From DATFNI01 sp963712305 (GTDB lineage: Bacteria > Bacteroidota > Rhodothermia > Balneolales > DATFMH01), in NCBI GenBank assembly GCA_963712305.1, contig CAVQHI010000005.1, forward strand, positions 248,001 to 312,000: DNA of 64,000 nt, in the 5' to 3' direction. The translations under genes and the position numbers were made by a program. The notes beneath the pieces are model-generated. The model was not told where the DNA came from. It made no database searches and saw nothing but the letters and a program-made list of their open reading frames with translations. Every line of letters starts with the position of its first letter. Within the stretch, counting starts at the first letter, position 1. Below are positions 44,923-54,577 of this stretch, one piece after another.

Positions 44923-46292
44923 GTTTTAAAAATCGGATGGGCTTCGGTTGTAAAGATGACCTTATTGAAATCAAGCGTTGATCGCGGTGCGAATATCAGG
45001 TATAAATACTTCATCGTCTCTGCCAGGAAATAGCTGTCCATGTGATCGGATTTCTCTTTGGTGATCACATTCTTCAACTCAGCATACCCGGAACTGGTCC
45101 GGCAATATTTATTCAGATCATCGAAAAACGTTTTACTCATCTCAAGATATTTCGGATCTCTTGTATAATGATATAAATAATAGGACGATTCCATAATCTC
45201 CGGGTTCAGGTAATACCTGGTCGATGCTGCTTCCATCGTTACGTAATTGAAATTATCCGGTTCAATTCCATATTTATTCCACATTTTAAAACAGGACGTC
45301 TGAAGGGCCTCGGCTTGTTTCATATCACCTGATAATGCTAAAACGGCCGGGAAAAATGCCGCGAGAGCTCCGAATACGCGTTTCTCTCTTTTTCCTGTAT
45401 TCATATCGCAGCTGCCATACCATAAACCCGTCAAAGTCGAATCAGCCACATATTTATTTATAGCTTTGATACTGTTCTTCCACATAACCATGCAATCCTT
45501 ATCATCGAAAAGTAAGGCACTTTTGAGCAGATACTCATAATAAGAATCGATTCCGGCGTCGATATGACTGGAAGTCCCGATCCATTTACCAGTCTCGACA
45601 TTGATCTTTGAGCCTACCAGTCCAATAGAACTCCTGCGACTATATAATTCAACCAGCGCTTTTTTAGCCTTTTGATAATAAACCGGATTGCCGGTAATTT
45701 TGCTCAAAGCCCCATATTCAACCAGAAGTGAGCCTATCTCGGCGGGATTACTATTGGCGCCTTTGACGGCTCCGGTCTTAAGATTGACCATCACATAGGG
45801 CATTCCCGATGGTGAATTAAACACTGGCAACATCCGGTTGGCCAAATCTGTTGCAAGTTCCAGCAGCTTGTGATCATTCGTCAGCTGGTAGGCTGAAATC
45901 AATCCGCCCAACATTCGAATAGTAAACTCAAAATGTTTTACGTAAATGTCTTTATCAAATGATAAATGGGAATCTATGAATTGACGTGTACTGTCGGATT
46001 GCGTTTTTAGCCCCATCAGAATCATCGTGTCGAGGCCTTCGACAGCCGACATGTAAAAAGGCTCTGAATACCAGTCGAAGTAGGTATTACTCACTGGCCG
46101 AAGCCCGTCATGGCCCCAGGCATATTTTTTATAACCATACCAGGAATGCAGAAAGGCTTCTTTGACTACCAGCGCCATTTGAGCTTTATTAATGCCCGTT
46201 GCAGCCGGTTCATTTTGAGCTTTTACAGCCGTATTGATCAGGCAAAAAACAAACAATACCGAGAGCCTTTTAAGCATTTCAGTTACCTTCAT
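44916..46292 (-). CDS. Glycoside hydrolase family 47 alpha-1,2-mannosidase, exported
   Basis: A 458-residue enzyme with signal peptide 1-25 (cleavage after VKA before Q; the start could also be Met6). GH47 landmarks are clear: F-L-H-S-W-Y-G-Y-K-K-Y-A-W-G-H-D-G-L-x-P near 47-66, EFTIRMLGGLISAY near 122-135 with Glu122, AGIDSYYEYLLK near 246-257 with Asp249, LNPEIMESSYYLY with Glu365, DSYFLAETMKYLYLIF, and the C-terminal calcium-binding T-T-E-A-H-P with Thr449. All three catalytic acids and the calcium Thr of the human and fungal enzymes are present. GH47 is mainly eukaryotic; bacterial members are few. It should trim alpha-1,2-linked mannose in the periplasm. Confidence 0.92.
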   Translation of the reverse strand: MKVTEMLKRLSVLFVFCLINTAVKAQNEPAATGINKAQMALVVKEAFLHSWYGYKKYAWGHDGLRPVSNTYFDWYSEPFYMSAVEGLDTMILMGLKTQSDSTRQFIDSHLSFDKDIYVKHFEFTIRMLGGLISAYQLTNDHKLLELATDLANRMLPVFNSPSGMPYVMVNLKTGAVKGANSNPAEIGSLLVEYGALSKITGNPVYYQKAKKALVELYSRRSSIGLVGSKINVETGKWIGTSSHIDAGIDSYYEYLLKSALLFDDKDCMVMWKNSIKAINKYVADSTLTGLWYGSCDMNTGKREKRVFGALAAFFPAVLALSGDMKQAEALQTSCFKMWNKYGIEPDNFNYVTMEAASTRYYLNPEIMESSYYLYHYTRDPKYLEMSKTFFDDLNKYCRTSSGYAELKNVITKEKSDHMDSYFLAETMKYLYLIFAPRSTLDFNKVIFTTEAHPIFKTW

Positions 46293-47614
46293 CCGTTAGC
46301 AATTCCAGGTTCAGTATTTCGGCAACATATTTTAACGATTCGCTATAATCGCCATAACACATGATCTGATGATTCCCGAGCGAATGTTTTAGATAATTAT
46401 CGATTGAAGGCAACTCGATGCGAAGTTGTGTACGGCAAGTTGGTTCATGGGGTGTATCAACAGCATGACCCACATGGACACTCATCGCCGTAGCGTTGCG
46501 TCCGATTCGGCATAAAGTAACGGATTCATCTACGGGCAAAGCGACCTCAGGACTCACTCCTATCCCGCTTTCATGATGACTCCGAAGCACAAAAGGCCGT
46601 GGTTTATTCCGGATCTTGCGTGGTGCGGTGCAATGAACAAGATCGATCGAATCCTCTTTGCCAACCACGGGGTTACCCATCCATGGTGCATCTTCAGTCA
46701 ACGCCTTCATAAGAAGCATAGTTGCCGCGGCATCGAGGTCGCCTTCACACACCCCTACATATCCTGGAGTAACATTCAGTTCACTGACTGCCAGGCAACT
46801 GGTCGTTCCTAAAGCACCCAGCATCGCAAAACATGCAATTGCAATACCATCAGCTTCATATTTATCCGTCAGTTTTCTGAAAGAAGCAATAACTTTCGAT
46901 GCCTGAACAACATGTTCTTTCACTGGTTCGATCATATAGTCTGCGCTATCTACCCAGCTATTTGCAAGATCTGTTACCTCATCATCCGGTATGCTTTTAT
47001 AGGTATCGTATAACTCCTCAAGTTCTATTCTTACGATTTCTATGCCTAATCTCTCGGCAAAGTGAGCGGTATTCCGATCACTGCTGATCACCCACGGCTC
47101 TGTCTCTCCTATTTGCAACAACCGGACATTTTTCAGTCTCTCAACGGCCTGGATTGCCTGAACAAGAGGTTTAATTTCATCTCTATGCCTGATTAGCTTG
47201 ATACCCTTTTCCCGGTTTTGATTCAATACGCTAAACAAATCCATGGTAGAGGGGGAAGCATTCCGTTCCAGCAACAGGTCTCCTGAAGTATGCTGATAGG
47301 AAATCCTTAACGTAACCGGCACATAGAAACACATAATCGAAATGTTCGGCAGCCTCCAACATCCAGGGTTGGATTCCCCCGCTCATGGCAGTGAACAGAC
47401 CAATCTTTCCTCGATTTGATGATAAAAACGCCGGCAGATCCTCCTTTGACCGTACCGTAAAAGTCTGGATTTCATTGGATTCTATCCCGATGACTCCTGA
47501 CAGTGTCTGATGAATTTCATTGGAAACGGCTGTGATTTCGTTGTCATCCGGCCAGTAGCGGGGTTCTACAAATGTAACCGACGTAACCGGCACCCTCTTA
47601 GTTAATGCATTCAT
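46279..47614 (-). pseudogene. L-fucose/L-arabinose isomerase-like gene with a +1 frameshift
   Basis: Two overlapping frames together make one isomerase-like protein of about 450 residues. The first (47614-47231) gives a 127-residue N-terminal part up to C-A-G-Y-V. The second (47334-46279) gives the C-terminal part with CEGDLDAAATMLLMKAL and L-V-H-C-T-A-P, typical of fucose isomerase-like C-domains. The join needs a +1 shift. Reading four instead of five bases at the homopolymer 47251-47255 (GGGGG on the plus strand) restores one frame through C-F-P-S-T-M-D-L-F-S. It may be a true mutation, an assembly error or, less likely, programmed shifting. Its end overlaps the GH47 start by 14 bases. Confidence 0.75.
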
Positions 47615-47741
47615 TAAATTTCCTCCTCATTAACGGGGTGCAATATATTGAACGTCCTGTGAAGCAAACTATTCGTTGCAGGTACGATGCACCATGTGTT
47701 CCACAATTATTCAGTACAATGCACTCAAATAAATCGACAAA

Positions 47742-49124
47742 TTATGATTGTAAATAGAAATAATACCCGGGTTGATGTATCGCCATTCGGTAGATCATCA
47801 ATGCCAGTTCCCGTGCATGGTAATCGCCCCACATTGATGATTCACCGTAGGGAATCTTGCTGCCATCGGGGATATAATCCCAATTATTGGGTCTGTGGTA
47901 AATAGAGTGAAGTATGAGCCCCTCGTGGTTTGGATCAATCGACAGATAGGGTTCTTTAAACAGGCCCTCTGCTATCGTCAGTCCCGCCTGGAAATATTCT
48001 TTCCCCTTTTCGACATCGTCATATTTCTTCAGATAACTTCCCAGTCGCAATAATCCCTGTGCTGCTATACAGGCTGCTGAGCTGTCTATGGGTTCAAAAT
48101 CATTAAACGGATCTGATGGCCGATCCAGGTAATCCCCCATTTTGGCAAGTCCGGGGGCACCGGTGTCCCAATATGTAATTCCGTCAGTAGGTGTATTTTG
48201 GAGATAAAAATCGGAAGTCGCCATCGCCGTTTTCAGAAATTGTTTAATAAGAACGTCTTTTCCCCCAAAGGCTTCCAATTCTTCGGAAGAACAAGTCTCC
48301 AGGTACTCGAGTTGTTCAGCAAATCCGCAGATGATCCATGCCAGTCCACGTGTCCACGTTGAAAACGGCGAATATCCCTGCTGAGTACTGGGACACCGGT
48401 ATGAGCCGTCATTCAGATTAAAAATCGATTCGTGAACAACCCGGCCGCACACATCGTATCCGTCACGACCATTACCGAAATAAACGTTATAGTCGGCAGT
48501 CGATCTGGCATGTTGAACCAGTCGGTCGAGCAGATTGATCTTACGGTCTTTCTCGCCCATAAGCACATGCCCAAGCTGGTGTGCGATTGCCAATGCACGA
48601 AGAGAACGTATGGTGTCCGCAAATAGCGAATGGGGACCATTAAAGGAATAGATATAACCCGAATCCTCTCCGATCTGTGTCCACCGGGAGGCCTGAATCG
48701 CTCCGCTTAATTTCAGCGCCAATTCATAAAAATTCTTCTCCCAATCATCTTCCGGCAATCTCCCCTCATTCATCAGTCTGAGAAGATTTCCGTAGGTGCT
48801 CACATTATTGAACCCGTGATCGTGGACACCAATATGGCTCACATGAGTCGCCATATAATCGACGGTTCCCCTTCGCCCCTGTTCCAGGAACGATTCATCA
48901 TTCGTAGCATCGAACTGCAATATTGCTGAGCCGAACAGAAATCCCTGGGTCCACTCGGTCCAGCCGCGTGACGTGTACGAGCCTTTTGCCGTAAACACCG
49001 GTGCTCCGTCCTCCGGACTCCATCTATTCAGATACTTTTTCAGCTTCTCACCCGAGAGCTCAAAAACACGGTTTACGGCCGGCAGTAAATCTTCAGATGT
49101 AATTTTTTTATTGATATCCATCAT
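47742..49124 (-). CDS. GH88-type unsaturated glucuronyl hydrolase
   Basis: A 460-residue (alpha/alpha)6 toroid protein without a signal peptide. Family landmarks are HDHGF near 101-105 with Asp102, S-L-F-A-D-T-I-R-S-L-R near 166-176 with Asp170 (spacing close to the two catalytic Asp of the Bacillus enzyme), D-S-S-A-A-C-I-A-A and SSMWGDYHARELALMI near the C-terminus. It would hydrolyse the 4,5-unsaturated uronic acid left by a polysaccharide lyase, fitting the heparinase-like gene at 58493. It follows the SDR gene by two bases. Met2 is an alternative start. Confidence 0.88.
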   Translation of the reverse strand: MMDINKKITSEDLLPAVNRVFELSGEKLKKYLNRWSPEDGAPVFTAKGSYTSRGWTEWTQGFLFGSAILQFDATNDESFLEQGRRGTVDYMATHVSHIGVHDHGFNNVSTYGNLLRLMNEGRLPEDDWEKNFYELALKLSGAIQASRWTQIGEDSGYIYSFNGPHSLFADTIRSLRALAIAHQLGHVLMGEKDRKINLLDRLVQHARSTADYNVYFGNGRDGYDVCGRVVHESIFNLNDGSYRCPSTQQGYSPFSTWTRGLAWIICGFAEQLEYLETCSSEELEAFGGKDVLIKQFLKTAMATSDFYLQNTPTDGITYWDTGAPGLAKMGDYLDRPSDPFNDFEPIDSSAACIAAQGLLRLGSYLKKYDDVEKGKEYFQAGLTIAEGLFKEPYLSIDPNHEGLILHSIYHRPNNWDYIPDGSKIPYGESSMWGDYHARELALMIYRMAIHQPGYYFYLQS

Positions 49125-49126
49125 AC

Positions 49127-49924
49127 TTATAACCTGCTGATGTTTAATCCCCCGTCGACATAAATCGAATCGCCAGTCGAGAAAGGAAACCTGCCTTCGA
49201 GTATTGCGCTAACACCCAATGCGACATCCTTCGGTTGTCCCCATCGCTTCTGAGGCACTATTCCTTTCGCCAGGAGCTTATCATACTTCTCTTTCACGCC
49301 GCTTGTCATGTCGGTCTCCATGATCCCCGGCCTCAGTTCCATAACCTGTATTCCCTCTTCCGCCAGTCGCACAGCCCAGAGTTGATTTACCATCGACAAG
49401 CCGGCTTTCGAGATGCAGTATTCCGGCCGATTAATGGAAACCGCAGTTGATGAAATCGACGATATAAAAATAATTTTGAATCCTGTTGATAACAGAGGTT
49501 TCAGTTTTTCGCTGAGCCAATAATTGACTACTCGTTGTGTCAGGAAAAAGGGTCCGTTCAGGTTCACGTGCATCAATTCGTCAAATGACTCTTCGGTTGT
49601 CTCAGTGATATCGGCCCTGACTTTTGGAGCAATGCCTGCATTGTTTACGAGAGCATCTAATCTTCCAAACACTTCCAGCGTTTCATTAAAAAGCTTTTGC
49701 CTGCCTTCCTTAGACCCGATATCAGCCTGGATAATATGGAATTGCTGAGTATCTGATTTCTTAACCGACTCGCACAGCGATGCTGTTTCCCGGGCTGCCT
49801 CATGGTTTCCTGCATAGTTGATAGCTACTGAATATCCTTCTTTCGCAAGATGAACAGCGATGCCACGGCCAATTCCACGACTAGCTCCTGTTACTAATAC
49901 TACCGCTGGTTTATTCGATTTCAT
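49127..49924 (-). CDS. Short-chain dehydrogenase/reductase
   Basis: A 265-residue SDR with the NAD(P) loop TGASRGIGRG, the NNAG motif, catalytic Ser (ISSIS) and Y-C-I-S-K, and the C-terminal YVDGGLNIS. It resembles FabG-type 3-oxoacyl-ACP reductases, but its place as first gene before GH88, the isomerase and GH47 suggests a sugar or uronate substrate. It is divergent from the symporter operon across a gap holding an operator. Confidence 0.9.
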   Translation of the reverse strand: MKSNKPAVVLVTGASRGIGRGIAVHLAKEGYSVAINYAGNHEAARETASLCESVKKSDTQQFHIIQADIGSKEGRQKLFNETLEVFGRLDALVNNAGIAPKVRADITETTEESFDELMHVNLNGPFFLTQRVVNYWLSEKLKPLLSTGFKIIFISSISSTAVSINRPEYCISKAGLSMVNQLWAVRLAEEGIQVMELRPGIMETDMTSGVKEKYDKLLAKGIVPQKRWGQPKDVALGVSAILEGRFPFSTGDSIYVDGGLNISRL

Positions 49925-50270
49925 TTTATTCTTGTTGGGTCAAAATTTTCTTTATCGAAAGGTAGTGTTATTAAACCATTTCATGTAAAATCACTCTCGC
50001 AATAACAGTCTTTGTATGAAAGACAACATCTAAAATTTACAAAATTTCTTTATTGAACAAATGTTCTAAAAAAATTACATATTACTTATGAGACTTTCTT
50101 TACATTTCAAATACTTTGGGAAAATTGACGCGAGTCTGAGACAAATAACAATATGATGGGGTCCTAATATGATAGTTATGGTGGATTACATCTGGGAATC
50201 AAACAAAGCATCTGTGGAAAAAGAAGCTCACATTTTGGAATATGGTCCTTTTTTGAAGTAATCAGTAATT
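49925..50270. other. Divergent promoter region between SDR and symporter operons
   Basis: 346 bases with the operator at 50050-50067 and AT-rich sequence on both sides. No gene seen. Confidence 0.6.
50050..50067. promoter_or_regulatory. Operator TTATTGAACAAATGTTCT
   Basis: Identical over 18 bases to 38931-38948. It lies 126 bases before the SDR start and 204 before the symporter start, so one regulator could control both operons. Confidence 0.6.
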
Positions 50271-52235
50271 ATGACGGCTTTGTTTCAATTCACCATCCTG
50301 ATTCAGTTAGCAACAACCGGTGATCTCAAGCATTTAAATCCACTCGATTATATCGTAGTGTTATGCTATCTCTTCATGGTCGGCGTCGTTGGTGTCTATT
50401 TCTCGAAATTCAACAAGGATGCGGATGATTATTTCATGGCGGGGGGTAAGCTTCCCTGGATTATATCGAGCATTTCCCTGTTTGTGTCCGGTTTCTCCGC
50501 ATTTATGTTTGTCGCCGCATCCGGATTCATCTATCGCACGGGAATGTCAACCATTCTCGTCTTCTCGTCGGCATTTGGCGCCTATTGGCTTGGTTATTTC
50601 ATATTTGGAAAACTCTGGAGACGATCGCGCATCTCATCTCCTATGGAATTTCTTACGCGCCGCTATTCGCAATCAACGACCTATTATTATAGCCTGATAG
50701 CTATTGTTCCGAATATCTTTGTGATGGGAGCCCTGATATATACCCTTTGTATTTTTATATCGAGTGCTCTTGGTTTCAATCAGCTGCATGTCAATCTTGG
50801 AATCTTCACACTCTCAGGCTTTCAGCTTACTCTTATCGCCATTGGCGTCGTACTTCTTTTATATACCGTTCTTGGTGGACTCTGGGCAGTAGCGATAACG
50901 GATGCACTCCAGTTCCTTATTCTGTTCATTATGTCCCTGATTATTTTCCCTTTGGCTTTCATCTATTTGGGACACGGGAGTTTTTTTGCTGGATTTAAAA
51001 ACCTGGCCGAACATGCCCCGCCGGGTTATCTCAGTATAAGTACCACAGCAGCGTTGCCCGCACTTTACATCCTGGCTTTCTGGATTCAAAATATGCTGGG
51101 TTATAATGTCAATTGGCATATTGGTCAGCGCTACTACAGTATTTCAGATGAGCGAGACACCAAAAAGATGGCTGCGCTGACGGCTATTCTCAGTATCGTA
51201 TCGATTTTGCTTTGGATACTGCCGGTGCTTGTAGCCAAAGTAATATTTCCGGATATGAATGCCCTCTGGCCGTCACTGACGGAACCGACCGAGGCTTCCT
51301 TTGTCAGTCTGTGTCTATTGATGTTGCCAAATGGTTTTTTAGGAGTGGTTGTCTCTGCGATGTTGGCAGCGAGTATGAGTTCGGCCGACACAACGTTCAA
51401 CTGGCTGGCAGCTGTAATAACCAAGGACATCTATGTGCCCATTTCGACCAAATTAAAAGGAGGACAGGCTCCCTCCGATCGATTACAGCTGATCGTTGGA
51501 AAGTCCACCGTATTCGTAGTAGGCATTATTGCCATTTTGATATCAATGAGTATGTCTGAGTTTGGAAGCGCCTTCGACATTTCACTTAAAATTTATTCAG
51601 TCGCTTTTCCAGCCATGCTCATCCCTGTTTTCATAGGTTTGATGTATCGTAAGACTCCGTGGTGGTCGGCTATAGCATCCTCTTTCGTTGGTTTCACTGG
51701 CACCTTGATAACAGATGTCTGCGTGAACCTGTATCTCAAGATACCTATTCGTAGCATGGGCGATATATTTACAGATGTAAGCCTCCCAATTCATAATATC
51801 ATTTTAAACAGGTATGAGATAAACATTTTCATAGGTACGATACTCACTGTGGCGGTACTACTTCTCTCGTCTTTCTGGCCCAACAAAAAAGAAGAGGATA
51901 TCAAACGATTGGAAGCTTTTGATAACGATTTACGAACCCCCGCCTATGGTGAAGGCAGCTCCGTCGATTTACAGGGTATCAAATCATACAGGATTGTTGG
52001 ATACCTGTCCGCACTGATCGGCCTGCTGTTGATGATCCTTGCCATCATCCCAACCGAAACCGGGGAATTCACGATTAATTTTATTGCCGGGCTTGGAGCC
52101 ATCCTGTTTGGCGGCATCTTCTGGTTAATGGCACGATACTATGAAAAAAAATATTCATCGGAAGCGGTGTTGACACCATCTGTATCCGAATCCGAGTGGG
52201 AGAAACAAATTAAAAATCACTATGACGAAAGGTGA
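50271..52235 (+). CDS. Sodium:solute symporter (SSS family)
   Basis: A 654-residue inner-membrane transporter with about 13-14 hydrophobic helices. The N-terminal region (D-D-Y-F-M-A-G-G-K-L-P-W, then S-S-I-S-L-F-V-S-G-F-S-A) and A-A-S-M-S-S-A-D-T-T-F-N near 365-376 are typical of the SSS sodium sites. Members in glycan loci carry monosaccharides, uronates or sialic acids. It is the first gene of a tight four-gene operon with the aminotransferase, propeller lipoprotein and lyase-like genes. The substrate is inferred to be a sugar acid. Confidence 0.9.
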   Translation: MTALFQFTILIQLATTGDLKHLNPLDYIVVLCYLFMVGVVGVYFSKFNKDADDYFMAGGKLPWIISSISLFVSGFSAFMFVAASGFIYRTGMSTILVFSSAFGAYWLGYFIFGKLWRRSRISSPMEFLTRRYSQSTTYYYSLIAIVPNIFVMGALIYTLCIFISSALGFNQLHVNLGIFTLSGFQLTLIAIGVVLLLYTVLGGLWAVAITDALQFLILFIMSLIIFPLAFIYLGHGSFFAGFKNLAEHAPPGYLSISTTAALPALYILAFWIQNMLGYNVNWHIGQRYYSISDERDTKKMAALTAILSIVSILLWILPVLVAKVIFPDMNALWPSLTEPTEASFVSLCLLMLPNGFLGVVVSAMLAASMSSADTTFNWLAAVITKDIYVPISTKLKGGQAPSDRLQLIVGKSTVFVVGIIAILISMSMSEFGSAFDISLKIYSVAFPAMLIPVFIGLMYRKTPWWSAIASSFVGFTGTLITDVCVNLYLKIPIRSMGDIFTDVSLPIHNIILNRYEINIFIGTILTVAVLLLSSFWPNKKEEDIKRLEAFDNDLRTPAYGEGSSVDLQGIKSYRIVGYLSALIGLLLMILAIIPTETGEFTINFIAGLGAILFGGIFWLMARYYEKKYSSEAVLTPSVSESEWEKQIKNHYDER

Positions 52236-52240
52236 CTGTT

Positions 52241-53488
52241 ATGAATGAAAACGAACGACTTTATAAAAAAGCTACGGAATTGATTCCATGGGGAACCCAA
52301 ACCAACGCCAAGCGCTTATTTCCCGACATGGATAACCAAATGCCCGCCTTCATTGAACAGGCTGACGGATGCCGTATTAAAGATGTTGACGGAAGATGGT
52401 ACATCGACTATCGCTGCTCTCTCGGACCTATTATCCTTGGATATCGATATCCGGAGGTTGATAAGGCCGTCCGTGCCCAGATGAAGAAGGGGGTATTATT
52501 CAGTATGGCTTCACCACTGGAAATTGATGTTGCCGAATTGCTTGTGGATATGATACCCGGCATCGAGCAGGTCCGTTTCATGAAAACAGGAAATGATGCC
52601 AACTCAGCTGCTATCCGGCTCGCAAGAGCTTACACCGGACGCGACAGGATAGCAACCTGCGGCTATCACGGTTACGCCGACTGGTTTAGCTGCGGGACGG
52701 GTCGTGCCCCCTCAAACTTTCCTCGTGAGGGAAACGGCGTCCCCAAAGCACTTGATAGTTTTGTGACCCGCCTTCCATATGGCGACATCGATGCGTTGCA
52801 CGAATTATTTGACGAACATGCTGATTCCCTGGCTGCCGTCATCACTGTTCCTTACGACTGGAATGAACTTGTGGGACATGAATTCCTGAAAACACTGCGC
52901 GAACTGTGCGATAAAAATGGTACGGTCTTGATCTTTGACCAGGTACTTACCGGATTCCGTCTTGCAAAGGGAGGGGCCCAGGAGTATTTCGGAGTCATAC
53001 CGGACCTCTCGACGTATGCGAAAGCTATGGCAAATGGATATCCTCTCTCTGCTTATACCGGCAAAAAGGAGATCATGCAGAAATTGAATGATGTCATCAT
53101 AACAACTACATATGCCGGGGAAACCCTGTCACTGGCTGCATCGAAGGCTACATTGACGGTAATGAATCGTGAACCGGTCCAGGAATATATCTGGAAAATG
53201 GGCAAGCGCCTGATGGGTGGTTTCGATACCATAGCAGCGGAAATGGGAATCTCATACAGAACCTTCGGATTACCGCCTGCCATCCAATTTCATTTTGATG
53301 ATGATCCGGCAATCAATAATAAACTCCAGACCATCTTCTTCCGTGAACTGTTCCGCGGGGGGATTTTTGCAACACGTCCCTTCCTGATCAGCTACTCGCA
53401 CCAACCTGGTGATATTGATGAAACCATTGAGGTCATGAGGCATGCATTGACTGTAGTCGCTGAGAATGACGCCATTCACATGGGATGA
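52241..53488 (+). CDS. Class III aminotransferase (glutamate-1-semialdehyde aminomutase-like)
   Basis: A 415-residue PLP enzyme. A GTG at 52232 overlaps the symporter stop, but the ATG at 52241 with AAAGGTGA upstream is a better start. PLP Lys261 lies in TYAKAMANGYPLSA and Asp233 in IFDQVLTGFR, where most relatives have F-D-E-V (Glu replaced by Gln234). H-G-Y-A-D-W holds the ring-stacking region. Similarity is to GSA aminomutase, but a symporter operon is an odd place for heme synthesis, so it probably transaminates a sugar or sugar-acid semialdehyde. Confidence 0.85.
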   Translation: MNENERLYKKATELIPWGTQTNAKRLFPDMDNQMPAFIEQADGCRIKDVDGRWYIDYRCSLGPIILGYRYPEVDKAVRAQMKKGVLFSMASPLEIDVAELLVDMIPGIEQVRFMKTGNDANSAAIRLARAYTGRDRIATCGYHGYADWFSCGTGRAPSNFPREGNGVPKALDSFVTRLPYGDIDALHELFDEHADSLAAVITVPYDWNELVGHEFLKTLRELCDKNGTVLIFDQVLTGFRLAKGGAQEYFGVIPDLSTYAKAMANGYPLSAYTGKKEIMQKLNDVIITTTYAGETLSLAASKATLTVMNREPVQEYIWKMGKRLMGGFDTIAAEMGISYRTFGLPPAIQFHFDDDPAINNKLQTIFFRELFRGGIFATRPFLISYSHQPGDIDETIEVMRHALTVVAENDAIHMG

Positions 53489-53494
53489 CCCGAT

Positions 53495-54577
53495 ATGATG
53501 ACGATTAAATCATCCACATCATTCAAAAAAGCCGGGTTTCTTATTCTGCTCTTTAGCGGAATGGGCCTGTTACTCTCCTGCTCGACAGCTAATAAGGTTA
53601 CTGATAAAAGTGAGGCCTTATCTAATAAAAACAGCCCGGAGACATTCTACGCGGCCATGTATAGTACGCGCAAAACAAAACTGGCCGGCAAAAATCCGGA
53701 AGTTGGCGTCTTCATCACCTCCGACAATGGAAAAACATGGCATCATACCGGTTGGACCGTCGAACACACGTTTTCAGTGATGGCTGCGCCTGGCGGTACA
53801 GGAGACACGATTTTTACCGCATGCGGAAACGGGGTGCTGCGCACGACAGATGGCGGACATTTCTGGAAGATCACTACCGATTGGGATGTGGATGAAGTCC
53901 AGGCCGTAACAATTAACCCCTCCCGAAGAAATCAGGTTTTTGCCGGAACACCATATGGTATGTACCGTTCTGAAGATCTGGGCAATCACTGGGAGAAATG
54001 TAACGATGGTCTCACCTCCAATTTTATCGCCTCGGTTAGAGTGGACCGAAAAAAACCGGACCGGGTTTGGGCTGGTACCCAAAAGGGACTATTTGTCAGT
54101 GATGATGCCGGCGATCACTGGATATCAACCACGATCACAGAACCGGTACGATCGGTAAGGCAGTCGATGAGTGATCCCGATCACTGGGTGGTTGGTCTCA
54201 CCATTCGCGGGATCGCGGTAAGTTCTGATGGTGGAAAGACCTGGAAATACAGTCCCGCGATGACAGATACGACGACCATATACGAGTGTGAATTTGATCC
54301 CCATAACGCTGATGTACTGTACGCCGGCGGCTGGAAAACCGGTGTAATGCGATCTGACGATTTTGGAAAAACCTGGAAACAGGAAACATCAGGTATGGGA
54401 TATGAGACGATTCATGCTCTTGCTGTTTCAAAGAATCAACCTGGCCTTGTCTTTGCCGGAAGCATGGGAGACGGACTCTTCCGAAGTACCGATGGAGGCA
54501 AATCATGGGAAGCTATAAGCAAACAAATTTTCGACCAGGGACAGATTTGGGATCTGTACGTGGAGGGGGAACAATGA
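53495..54577 (+). CDS. Asp-box (BNR) beta-propeller lipoprotein
   Basis: A 360-residue protein with lipobox L-L-S-C (acylated Cys about residue 29) and seven S/T-x-D-x-G-x-x-W Asp-box repeats from SDNGKTW to STDGGKSW, spread evenly from about residue 75 to 345. This is the sialidase/Vps10-like propeller fold; no sialidase Arg triad or catalytic Tyr/Glu pair is obvious, so it is likelier a surface binding or structural protein. It lies 6 bases after the aminotransferase stop, and its own stop overlaps the next start (ATGA). Confidence 0.85.
   Translation: MMTIKSSTSFKKAGFLILLFSGMGLLLSCSTANKVTDKSEALSNKNSPETFYAAMYSTRKTKLAGKNPEVGVFITSDNGKTWHHTGWTVEHTFSVMAAPGGTGDTIFTACGNGVLRTTDGGHFWKITTDWDVDEVQAVTINPSRRNQVFAGTPYGMYRSEDLGNHWEKCNDGLTSNFIASVRVDRKKPDRVWAGTQKGLFVSDDAGDHWISTTITEPVRSVRQSMSDPDHWVVGLTIRGIAVSSDGGKTWKYSPAMTDTTTIYECEFDPHNADVLYAGGWKTGVMRSDDFGKTWKQETSGMGYETIHALAVSKNQPGLVFAGSMGDGLFRSTDGGKSWEAISKQIFDQGQIWDLYVEGEQ

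Noticed and set aside
47231..47334. Programmed +1 frameshifting in the isomerase-like gene
   Set aside because: No slippery codon plus stop or Shine-Dalgarno-like stimulator was seen at the join; an indel in the five-base run is simpler.
53495..54577. Sialidase function for the Asp-box propeller
   Set aside because: Asp-boxes are present, but the arginine triad and catalytic Tyr/Glu pair of sialidases are not evident.
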